A stretch of 64,000 nt of DNA from Halomonas binhaiensis (GTDB lineage: Bacteria; Pseudomonadota; Gammaproteobacteria; Pseudomonadales; Halomonadaceae). Below, piece after piece: positions 25,624-33,554 of the stretch. The DNA is taken from assembly GCF_008329985.2 (NCBI RefSeq), contig NZ_CP038437.2, forward strand, positions 3,038,001 through 3,102,000, read 5' to 3'. A model generated the notes under the pieces. The model did no database searches. It saw nothing but the letters and a program-made list of their open reading frames with translations, and was not told the origin of the DNA. Position 1 is the first letter of the stretch; every line of letters begins with the position of its first letter. The position numbers were made by a program, and so were the translations under genes.

Positions 25624-27432
25624 TCAGGACTCACGGGTAACAGTGAAAGCCGCAAGACACTGCATGCCGGCTTCGATCACCTGGCGCTGGGCACGCCCGA
25701 CAGGCAACCACTGGCGAATGGCGAAGTCAGCACTCGTCAGCTTGCGCCGGTAGAAGTCATCATCGCTGCCGGCATCCACGGCCTGCTGGGCCTGGAGTGC
25801 AGCACGCCCCATCTGCCAGGCACACAGCACATGCCCAGCCAGGGACAACAGCGGAGTGGCATATGCCTGAACCGCGTCCTGCCCTGACTGACTATCACGC
25901 CCTTCCTCCAGGACCTTGGCCACGCAGACACGCAGGTCTTCCGCTCCGGCAGCCAGCTCCTCGGCCAGCAACGCCAGATCGGGGCTATCCTTCATCTGTG
26001 CGGCAGTAGCCTTCACTTCATCAAGCAATGACGACATGGTCCTGGCATCGTCCATCTGCAGCTTACGCCCGGCCAGATCCAGCGCCTGGATACCATTGGT
26101 ACCCTCATAGATGGCAGAGATACGGACATCACGCAGCAGCTGGGCTGCGCCCGTTTCTTCGATATACCCCATACCGCCGTGAACCTGGATGCCAAGCGAG
26201 GCAATATCCACCGCCTGATCGGTGGAGAAACCCTTCACTACGGGAATCAGTACATCCACCCGAGCCTGAGCCGAGCGACGTTGATCCTCATCTGCATGAT
26301 GACGGGCCACATCAAGCAGAGCCGCACAGTACAGCGCCAGAGCACGCAGAGCATCGGTGCGAGCACGCATGGACAGCAGCATGCGGCGCACATCGAGATG
26401 CTCGGCAATCACGCAAGGCTCCCCTCCCCTGGTGTTGGGCATGCGCCCCTGAGAACGTTCGGCAGCATAAGAAAAGGCGTGCTGGCAAGCGCGCTCAGCC
26501 ACGCCAATCCCCTGTACACCGACCTTGTGGCGGGCCTCGTTCATCATGGTGAACATATGATTGAGCCCACGCCCGAGTTCACCGACCAGAAAGCCGATAG
26601 CTCCCTCTTTCTCGCCAAAACTCAACGTGCATGTCGGGCTGCCATGAATCCCCATCTTGTGCTCGATGGAGGCACACACTACATCGTTGCGCTCCCCCAA
26701 TGAGCCATCTGGATTGACCAGAAGCTTGGGTACCAGAAACAGGGAAATGCCCTTGTTGCCTTCAGGCGCATCCGGTGTGCGTGCCAACACCAGGTGGACA
26801 ATATTGTCCGAGGCATCGTGCTCACCCCAGGTGATGAAAATCTTCTGGCCGAAGATGCGATAAAAGTCTCCCTCCACTGCCTCGCAGGGAATCGCCCGGG
26901 TACGTACTCGCGACAGATCAGAGCCGGCTTGAGGCTCGGTGAGATTCATGGTGCCGGTCCAGCTTCCTTCGATGAGCTTGTCCAGGTACAACGCTTTCTG
27001 TCCATCACTGCCATGATGAGCCAGCGCTTCGATCGCACCGGCGGTCAGCATGGGACACAGGCCGAGTGCCATGTTCGCGCCATGGAGCATTTCCTGGACA
27101 CTGGTGGCAACAACTTCCGGCAACCCCTGACCACCCAGCTCAGCACTGACGCCGATACCATTCCAGCCACCTTCAGCATAGGCACGGTAGGCTTCGATAA
27201 AGCCATCAGGCAATGTCACGCCACCATCGTCACGACGAGTACAGCCCTGGCGGTCACCACTGGCATTGAGTGGGGCCCATACATCCGAAGCCAGTTTGGC
27301 GGCTTCTTCGAGCACCGCATCAACCAGATCAGGAGAAATGTCGGAAAAGGCAGGAAGAGACAGGGATTCGTGACTCAGCAGCTCCGAAAGAACGAAGTTC
27401 ATATCACGGACAGGGGCAGCATAAGGGAACAT
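25624..27432 (-). CDS. Long-form acyl-CoA dehydrogenase (about 600 residues, DmdC-like)
   Basis: The 602-residue protein starts with the segment APVRDMNFVLSELL typical of this class, then acyl-CoA dehydrogenase N, middle and C domains, with the catalytic Glu in IYEGTNGIQALDLAGRK (about residue 440), and a further 120-residue C-terminal helical domain. This long class includes DmdC, the methylmercaptopropionyl-CoA dehydrogenase, and many medium- to long-chain enzymes. It oxidises acyl-CoA to 2-enoyl-CoA. It is the first gene of the acyl-CoA cluster. I see no strong ribosome site before the chosen ATG. Confidence 0.82.
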   Translation of the reverse strand: MFPYAAPVRDMNFVLSELLSHESLSLPAFSDISPDLVDAVLEEAAKLASDVWAPLNASGDRQGCTRRDDGGVTLPDGFIEAYRAYAEGGWNGIGVSAELGGQGLPEVVATSVQEMLHGANMALGLCPMLTAGAIEALAHHGSDGQKALYLDKLIEGSWTGTMNLTEPQAGSDLSRVRTRAIPCEAVEGDFYRIFGQKIFITWGEHDASDNIVHLVLARTPDAPEGNKGISLFLVPKLLVNPDGSLGERNDVVCASIEHKMGIHGSPTCTLSFGEKEGAIGFLVGELGRGLNHMFTMMNEARHKVGVQGIGVAERACQHAFSYAAERSQGRMPNTRGGEPCVIAEHLDVRRMLLSMRARTDALRALALYCAALLDVARHHADEDQRRSAQARVDVLIPVVKGFSTDQAVDIASLGIQVHGGMGYIEETGAAQLLRDVRISAIYEGTNGIQALDLAGRKLQMDDARTMSSLLDEVKATAAQMKDSPDLALLAEELAAGAEDLRVCVAKVLEEGRDSQSGQDAVQAYATPLLSLAGHVLCAWQMGRAALQAQQAVDAGSDDDFYRRKLTSADFAIRQWLPVGRAQRQVIEAGMQCLAAFTVTRES

Positions 27433-27581
27433 AGGAAAGCCCGGGGTAGAGAATGAATAGGAAAACCATATCCGCGATAGTAGTTTCCCTACTGACGAGT
27501 CTCTATTAGCCCAAGGTCGCTACTTGAACTTGAGCCGAACTGCCCTTGAGCCAAAGCAGCTTCCTGGCTGCCTCTATGGGG

Positions 27582-29087
27582 TCAAGCGTCATCTCGCTTG
27601 AGGGTTTCGACGGCATCCGTGCTATCGGCGACAGGCTCCTCGTTCCCTTTTTGATCGTCGCCGCCGTCATGCTCGTCGGCATTCTCGGAGGATGCGTCTT
27701 CTTGCTGCATCGCCTCGAGAGTGCCTTCATGGAAGCCATCTTCATCGTAATAGGCCACATAATCATTTTCTGCCACTGGCGGACCAACCAGAGGCTCGGC
27801 CACTTCCACCTCGGGCATGACATCGGACAGATCCTCCATGTGCTCATGCTCCCTGGCTCCTTGCATCCACTCTTCGGTGACTGCCAATTCAGCACCCACG
27901 GATGACAAGGGTGTGGACGGAGAGAATGGTGCCACCGGTACCGGTGCCGGCCGTACCATGCGCCGCCATAAGAAGAAGGTAACCAGCACTGCTGCCAGTA
28001 CAGCAAAGGCGCCAAACAACGCTGCATCGCCGAGAGTAGCCATCAAGGGACTGATGGCTGGAGGACTGGCTGCCGAACCAATGGCATTGATCAGCAGCAA
28101 CCCCTGGCTCATGGCCACCAGAGCGCCGGCAGGCGCCCTATCGGCGGCATGACTGACTGCCACGGGGTAAAGCGAGAAGATCCCGCCACCGAGCAGGAAC
28201 AGAACGCCTGCCAACCCCCACCAGGGCAATGGAACAAGCACGACCAGCGCGGAAATCGCGACACAGAACAGACCGATCATGATCAGCACGATCTGACGAT
28301 CATGGCGATCGGACCAACGCCCTACAGGGTACTGCAGCAGCATTGCCCCCAGCACAGTGACGGCCATGTAGATGCCTACCTGGCTGACAGGGTAACCGCT
28401 ACGCTGCAGATAAAGAGGTAGCAGTGTATATACCGCTGCCACCAGCACCCCAGAACCAAGACTGCCGATCACGCCAGTAGGGGTGATGGTGATCAAGCGC
28501 CACGGCGGTAGTGGTTCAGCCTTGTCGATCAAGGGCGTAACCCGCGGGATCATGGCCATTGGCAGCACCGACAATGACGCCATCATCCCCACCAGCATAA
28601 AGGGCTCGAACTTCCCCATGTTCTGCGTGGCACCCAGCAACAACTGCCCGACCACACCTGAGGCATACAGGGCAATCATGTACAGCGCCAGCAGACGTCC
28701 ACGCACCTTGGGTTCACTGGAGGTCAACAACCAGCTTTCGATGACCAGGAAAACCCCCACCATGGCCCAGCCACCGATCAGGCGCAGCACGAACCACACC
28801 ATAGGGTCAAAGAGAAGCCCCAGTAGCAGCACCGTGACCGCAACCAGAGAGGCAAAGCTGCCATAGGCACGAATGTGGCCAATCCTCAGCAACAGGCGAT
28901 CGTTCATCATCGCCCCCAGACCAAGGCCAATGTAGTAGGCCGAGGACACCAGGCCCACCACGACCTGGGATTCTCCTGCCGCGTCCAGGCGCAGTGAAAC
29001 CAGAGTGGTCAGATAACCATTGCCGATGCCAAGAATGAACAGCCCTAACAGAGGGGCAATGGCCATGGCCAACAATTGCGGGGACAT
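27582..29087 (-). CDS. MFS transporter (YcaD-like) with long acidic C-terminal tail
   Basis: This 501-codon gene encodes about 500 residues. Residues 1-373 hold twelve membrane segments of a major-facilitator protein resembling YcaD (GNGYLTTLVSLRLDAAGESQ, GLGLGAMMNDRLLLRIGHIR, LLQYPVGRWSDRHDRQIV). The remaining 127 residues are hydrophilic; about a quarter are Asp or Glu and very few are basic. Typical YcaD-like proteins (about 380-400 residues) lack such a tail. The substrate is unknown. The start at 29087 is chosen because the transporter core begins there; 39 upstream in-frame codons look non-coding. Confidence 0.78.
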   Translation of the reverse strand: MSPQLLAMAIAPLLGLFILGIGNGYLTTLVSLRLDAAGESQVVVGLVSSAYYIGLGLGAMMNDRLLLRIGHIRAYGSFASLVAVTVLLLGLLFDPMVWFVLRLIGGWAMVGVFLVIESWLLTSSEPKVRGRLLALYMIALYASGVVGQLLLGATQNMGKFEPFMLVGMMASLSVLPMAMIPRVTPLIDKAEPLPPWRLITITPTGVIGSLGSGVLVAAVYTLLPLYLQRSGYPVSQVGIYMAVTVLGAMLLQYPVGRWSDRHDRQIVLIMIGLFCVAISALVVLVPLPWWGLAGVLFLLGGGIFSLYPVAVSHAADRAPAGALVAMSQGLLLINAIGSAASPPAISPLMATLGDAALFGAFAVLAAVLVTFFLWRRMVRPAPVPVAPFSPSTPLSSVGAELAVTEEWMQGAREHEHMEDLSDVMPEVEVAEPLVGPPVAENDYVAYYDEDGFHEGTLEAMQQEDASSENADEHDGGDDQKGNEEPVADSTDAVETLKRDDA

Positions 29088-29237
29088 CAGGAGCCTCACT
29101 GACAGTAGATGGACGAGAGAAACGCCGTAGAAGAAATGGTAGTCAGCCCTGAGGCTAGCCAAGGCTCGGCACGGGGTCAGTTGGCGGGGAATATACCCCC
29201 GCACCTATCGCTGTCAACGCCTTTATTGATAGCCCCT

Positions 29238-29867
29238 CTATGGACGCCGTAGTAGTACCACATCTGGTCCGAAAAAAATCAGATCAAGATCATGTTTGCG
29301 AGCCAACCAGACGAAGGATGCCTCGCTGAAGAAAACCACATGCGTGGGGTCCTGCTTGTAATGCCAGGCAGCAAAGTCTGCCGGCGTGCGCTTGGTCATC
29401 ACACCTAGCCAGCCGCCAGGTTTCAGACATTTCACCAATGCCCCGAGCACCTCGCCAGGAGCAAACAGGTGCTCGACCACTTCACTGGCCGTGATGAAGT
29501 CATGCTGCTGCGTCAATGCAACGGAGTTGGGATGGAAGAAAGGGTCGTGGATCTGGGTAGGAAACCCGGCTTCTGCAAACATCAGTGAAAGCGTTGGCCC
29601 TGGTCCGGCACCGAAGTCCAGCCCCTCTGCTCCGGCCTCCAGGCGCTGGCTCAGTGGAATGAACAATCTGGAGAGAAACGCCCGATACCTCGGATCGTCA
29701 GGGCGATTGTCGTGCTGGTCGTACACCGCCTTCTCGGCTTCAGAGCCTAGCCTCTGGTTTGGAGGTACCGCTATCAGATCGCACACACGGCAGCGAAAAT
29801 AGTCGCGCTGCGCATTACGATGGAAATGGTAAGTTGCATTGCTGGAACATAGCGGACAGGCCGGCAT
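29238..29867 (-). CDS. Class I SAM-dependent methyltransferase with N-terminal Cys cluster
   Basis: The 209-residue protein begins with two CxxC pairs (CPLC and CRVC, residues 4-33), a small zinc-ribbon, followed by a Rossmann methyltransferase domain with motif I LDFGAGPGPTLSLM, the acidic segment IHDPFF and ASEVVEHL. The arrangement occurs in methyltransferases acting on sugars, small molecules or proteins, so the substrate is uncertain. It is divergent from the VOC gene and shares strand with the MFS gene. Confidence 0.75.
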   Translation of the reverse strand: MPACPLCSSNATYHFHRNAQRDYFRCRVCDLIAVPPNQRLGSEAEKAVYDQHDNRPDDPRYRAFLSRLFIPLSQRLEAGAEGLDFGAGPGPTLSLMFAEAGFPTQIHDPFFHPNSVALTQQHDFITASEVVEHLFAPGEVLGALVKCLKPGGWLGVMTKRTPADFAAWHYKQDPTHVVFFSEASFVWLARKHDLDLIFFGPDVVLLRRP

Positions 29868-29909
29868 CGGCGTATTCTCTGTGACTGAAAAATCTTTACG
29901 GAGAGAGGC

Positions 29910-30305
29910 ATGCTGTCAGGTCTGGATCATTTGGTCATTACCGTGACCGACATTTCCCGAGCCGTGGACTTCTACACCCGTGTCCTAGGCCTCGATGTGC
30001 GTTACCGCGACCAGGAGCGTGTCGACCTGATGCTTGGCGACATGGCTCTACGCCTGCATTGGACAGCCACTGACATTGTCCCTCGTGCAGCCACACCTAC
30101 TGCAGGAAGTCTTGATATCTGCCTGCGTAGCCAACTGCCACTGGATGAGGTCAAACGCCATCTCGATGCATTATCAGTGGAAATCGAACTTGGCCCTGTC
30201 GAGCGCCAGGGAGCCACCAGCAGGATAGAGTCCCTCTATCTGCGCGACCCGGATGGCAACTTGCTGGAGATCTGTCGCCCGCTCAAGGATACTGGCGCCT
30301 GCTAA
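29910..30305 (+). CDS. VOC/glyoxalase-superfamily protein
   Basis: The 131-residue protein is a single vicinal-oxygen-chelate domain with the two beta-alpha-beta-beta-beta halves. Likely metal ligands are the His in LSGLDHLVITV and the Glu in GNLLEICRP. Relatives include glyoxalase I, fosfomycin resistance proteins and dioxygenases; it is too general to assign. GGAGAGAGG lies just before the ATG. Confidence 0.78.
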   Translation: MLSGLDHLVITVTDISRAVDFYTRVLGLDVRYRDQERVDLMLGDMALRLHWTATDIVPRAATPTAGSLDICLRSQLPLDEVKRHLDALSVEIELGPVERQGATSRIESLYLRDPDGNLLEICRPLKDTGAC

Positions 30306-30389
30306 ATCACCATCGACAAGGTATCATTCACGCGCATACCTTCTGCAGACCCAGAAGCATACGGATATAGCAATACAGGGATATGATGC

Positions 30390-30785
30390 ATGAGCAGTAG
30401 CGATCTGACACCTCATGAGCCCCAGGTCGAACCACCGGAACCTCCCAACGACGGGAATGATACGGATACCACCATAGCGCTGATCGGCTACGCGCTGCTG
30501 CTGGCCAACCTGTTTACCGGCTTCACTGCGTTGATCAGTGTTGTGGTTGCCTACATCTACCGTGGTAAAGGACCTGCCTGGCTCGACGATCATTATCGCT
30601 ACCAGATTCGCACCTTCTGGATCGGACTGCTGTACCTTTGCGTTGCCAGCCTCCTGATCCTCATCGTGGTCGGGGTACCATTGATGCTGGCTCTTGCCGT
30701 ATGGCTCATCATACGCTGCGTCAAAGGCTTCAAGGCCCTGCAGGAACGCCGCTCTCCCGATAATCTGGAAAGCTGGCTGATCTGA
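30390..30785 (+). CDS. DUF4870-like small membrane protein
   Basis: The 131-residue protein has a polar Pro/Glu-rich N terminus (1-28) and three hydrophobic segments (about 30-55, 72-92 and 95-110) around HYRYQIRTFW, a pattern of the DUF4870 family. Its function is unknown. The acyltransferase gene begins two bases after its stop, so the two are likely coupled, which hints at a role in the membrane or in lipid A assembly. Confidence 0.65.
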   Translation: MSSSDLTPHEPQVEPPEPPNDGNDTDTTIALIGYALLLANLFTGFTALISVVVAYIYRGKGPAWLDDHYRYQIRTFWIGLLYLCVASLLILIVVGVPLMLALAVWLIIRCVKGFKALQERRSPDNLESWLI

Positions 30786-30787
30786 TC

Positions 30788-31753
30788 ATGCGCCATTCAT
30801 TACTCCAACAGTTCCAAGCCACTGGTGTGGCAGCCCTGTGGCGCACACTTGCCAACGCCAGTCCAGCCACCCTGTGGCGCCTGAGCCGGATCGCAGTGTC
30901 ACTGTGCCAACCAGTACTCAGGCGTGAACGGGCAGTGACGCAGATCAACCTTGATGTGGTCTACCCCGATATCACGGCCAGTGAACGTAGCTGTCTGGCC
31001 CGCGACAGCCTGATGCATTCCACTGCCACCATGCTGGAACTGGGGTTTGCCTGGCAGGGCAAGACGGAGAAAGTTGCCGCCAGCATTGTCGAGGTACATG
31101 GCAGGGAGTTGCTGGATGACGCGCGTGCTCATGGACAGGGCATCATTGTTCTGGCTCCACATTTCGGCAACTGGGAAATTCTCAACTTCTGGCTGTCCAG
31201 CCACTTCCCTTTCACTGCCATGTATGAACCCCCCAAGCTTGCTGCACTGGACCCCATTATCCGTGCTGGCCGCGAACGCAATGGTGCCAAGCTGGTACCG
31301 ACCAACCCTAGAGGTGTCGCGGCGTTGCTCAAGGCACTCAAGCGCTGCGAGGCCGTGGGGATACTGCCGGATCAGGAACCGGCCTGGGGCAGTGGCGCCT
31401 TTGCCCCCTTCTATGGGCGCTTGGCATATACCGCCACCTTGCTACCCAAGCTGGTCTCCCGAACCAATGCACGTGTCGTTACCGGAGTCGCCCGGCGCCT
31501 TCCCGGTAAAGGCTATGCCTTGCACTTCCTGGCCGCTGACGAGCGCGTCTATTCCGAGGTTGAAGTCACTTCCTGCACAGGTGTCAATGCCAGCGTAGAG
31601 GCAGCCATTGCCCTCGACCCTGCCCAGTATCAGTGGGAATACAAGCGCTACACAAAGACTCCCCAGGAAGAACGCAACGACCCGGACTTTCATCGCTACC
31701 GCTTGTATAGCAGCCGTAACATGCAAAAGACTCTCGGCAAGAAATACAGGTAA
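30788..31753 (+). CDS. LpxL/HtrB-family lipid A acyltransferase-like protein
   Basis: The 321-residue protein belongs to the lysophospholipid/lipid A acyltransferase family, with the catalytic HX4E motif HFGNWE (about residue 125), a downstream NPRGVAALLKALK and DQEPAWGSGAFAPFYG. Such proteins add a secondary acyl chain to lipid A at the inner membrane. It differs from LpxL itself in parts, so the acceptor could be another lipid. It directly precedes opgGH, and it begins two bases after the small membrane protein gene. Confidence 0.78.
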   Translation: MRHSLLQQFQATGVAALWRTLANASPATLWRLSRIAVSLCQPVLRRERAVTQINLDVVYPDITASERSCLARDSLMHSTATMLELGFAWQGKTEKVAASIVEVHGRELLDDARAHGQGIIVLAPHFGNWEILNFWLSSHFPFTAMYEPPKLAALDPIIRAGRERNGAKLVPTNPRGVAALLKALKRCEAVGILPDQEPAWGSGAFAPFYGRLAYTATLLPKLVSRTNARVVTGVARRLPGKGYALHFLAADERVYSEVEVTSCTGVNASVEAAIALDPAQYQWEYKRYTKTPQEERNDPDFHRYRLYSSRNMQKTLGKKYR

Positions 31754-31997
31754 TACCAGCAGGCACTTCAGTGCTGTTAGTCCAATGCCTGGCGGACCGA
31801 TATCTACTGGAACGATGTCTGCCAGCAGCAACAAAACCCACTTTACTTGTCGCCTATAAGTGACAGGGAACCCTGCTGCATAATTGCCCTCGAATCCATG
31901 GAACTCTTTATTGGAGCTCCATACTTCCATACGACAATATTTAAGTGCATGGTTCCTATCGCAGGAGCTATTTCGGATGACTTGCAAGGAGTGCTAG

Positions 31998-33554
31998 ATG
32001 CAACGATGGACTCGAACACAACTGCGACTATTCGCGGCGTTATTATTATGGGGCCTCAGCGCCTCAGTACTTGCCATTACGCCCGAAGCGCTGTTCGAGC
32101 AAGTCAGCGGTCAGGCACGCGATCTGGCCGAGTCCCCCTATGAGGAACCGAAGTTTTCCGGCGAGTTGCCACAGCAGCTTGCTGAATTGAGTTATGACCA
32201 ATATCGCCAGATTCGCTACCGCAAGGATCGTGCAATCTGGCGCAACCAGGGTCTATTTCAAGTCGAGCTGTTCCACCCAGGCTTTCTCTATAAAAAGCCT
32301 GTGGCCATCCACCTGGTAGAAGGTGAAGAGATCAAGGAGCTGCCTTTCGACAGCAGCCGCTTCAGCTATGATGACCAGGTTGCATCCCTGGCTGACCAGG
32401 ACCTGGGCAAGCTTGGCTATACAGGGTTTCGTCTACACTACCCACTGAATCAGGCTGATACTGCCGATGAGTTTGCCGTATTTCTCGGTGCCTCCTACTT
32501 CCGCTTGGTAGGCAGAGGTAATAGCTACGGGATGTCAGCCCGAGGACTGGCTATCAATACAGGCTTACCCCAGGGGGAAGAATTTCCCTCATTCAAGGAG
32601 TTCTGGCTGGTTCGCCCGCAGCCCGATGCCGATCACATGACCATCATCGCGCTGCTGGATAGTCCCTCTCTATCTGGCGCTTATCGCTTCGACATCACCC
32701 CGGGACAATCCACCGAAATTGTCACAGAGGCACGCTTGTTCGCTCGCAAGGACGTCCAAAAACTCGGCATTGCACCACTGACCAGCATGTTCCTGCATGG
32801 TGAGATGGGCCGTCATCAACAGGACGACTATCGTCCCAGAGTACATGACTCCAGTGGATTGCTGATGGCTACCAGTACCGGCGAATGGACCTGGAGGGTT
32901 CTGGACAACCCTGAAACACTGCAGATCACCAGCCTGCAGGACACCTCTCCCAAAGGTTTTGGTCTTGTCCAGCGGCCACGTGCTTTCGATGCGTATCTGG
33001 ACATGGAAGGCCGCTATGAGAAGCGCCCCAGCCAATGGGTCGAGATGCAAGGGGACTGGGGAGAAGGCCGCGTCGAACTGGTCGAGATTCCCTCCGACAG
33101 TGAGGCCAACGACAACATCACTGCATACTGGGTACCGAAGACGCCATTGCTGGCCGGAGAGTCGCGTACCTACCGCTATCGCACCTATACCTTCGCTTCG
33201 GCACCAGAAAATGACTCCCTGGCTAAAGTCGTGCGCTCTCGTCAAGGGCTGGCAGGCAACGGACACCACGATACTCCACCAGACTCGAATATCCGGCAGT
33301 TCATCGTCGATTTCCGTGGAAAAGATCTTGATGGCCTCGATCCCAGCCAACCCGTAAAGGCAGCCTTGACAACTTCCAGCGGCAAAATCAGCCATGCTGT
33401 TGTCACTGCACTACCCGACGGAAAGACCTGGCGTGCCAGCTTCCGCCTTGAACCAGAAAGCGGCAGCCCTGCCGATATGCGTCTTACGCTGAACCTGAGA
33501 GGGCGCCCGTTGAGTGAAACCTGGAACGCTATCTGGAACGATAATGAACTCTGA
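31998..33554 (+). CDS. opgG: Periplasmic glucan biosynthesis protein OpgG
   Basis: The 518-residue protein is close in length to E. coli OpgG/MdoG (511). A signal peptide (LRLFAALLLWGLSASVLA) is followed by the OpgG beta-sandwich domains (FEQVSGQARDLAESPYEEP, SYDQYRQIRYRKDRAIW, SYFRLVGRGNSYGMSARGLA). OpgG is needed to branch or release osmoregulated periplasmic glucans. AAGGAG precedes the ATG, and its end overlaps the opgH start by 11 bp. Confidence 0.92.
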   Translation: MQRWTRTQLRLFAALLLWGLSASVLAITPEALFEQVSGQARDLAESPYEEPKFSGELPQQLAELSYDQYRQIRYRKDRAIWRNQGLFQVELFHPGFLYKKPVAIHLVEGEEIKELPFDSSRFSYDDQVASLADQDLGKLGYTGFRLHYPLNQADTADEFAVFLGASYFRLVGRGNSYGMSARGLAINTGLPQGEEFPSFKEFWLVRPQPDADHMTIIALLDSPSLSGAYRFDITPGQSTEIVTEARLFARKDVQKLGIAPLTSMFLHGEMGRHQQDDYRPRVHDSSGLLMATSTGEWTWRVLDNPETLQITSLQDTSPKGFGLVQRPRAFDAYLDMEGRYEKRPSQWVEMQGDWGEGRVELVEIPSDSEANDNITAYWVPKTPLLAGESRTYRYRTYTFASAPENDSLAKVVRSRQGLAGNGHHDTPPDSNIRQFIVDFRGKDLDGLDPSQPVKAALTTSSGKISHAVVTALPDGKTWRASFRLEPESGSPADMRLTLNLRGRPLSETWNAIWNDNEL

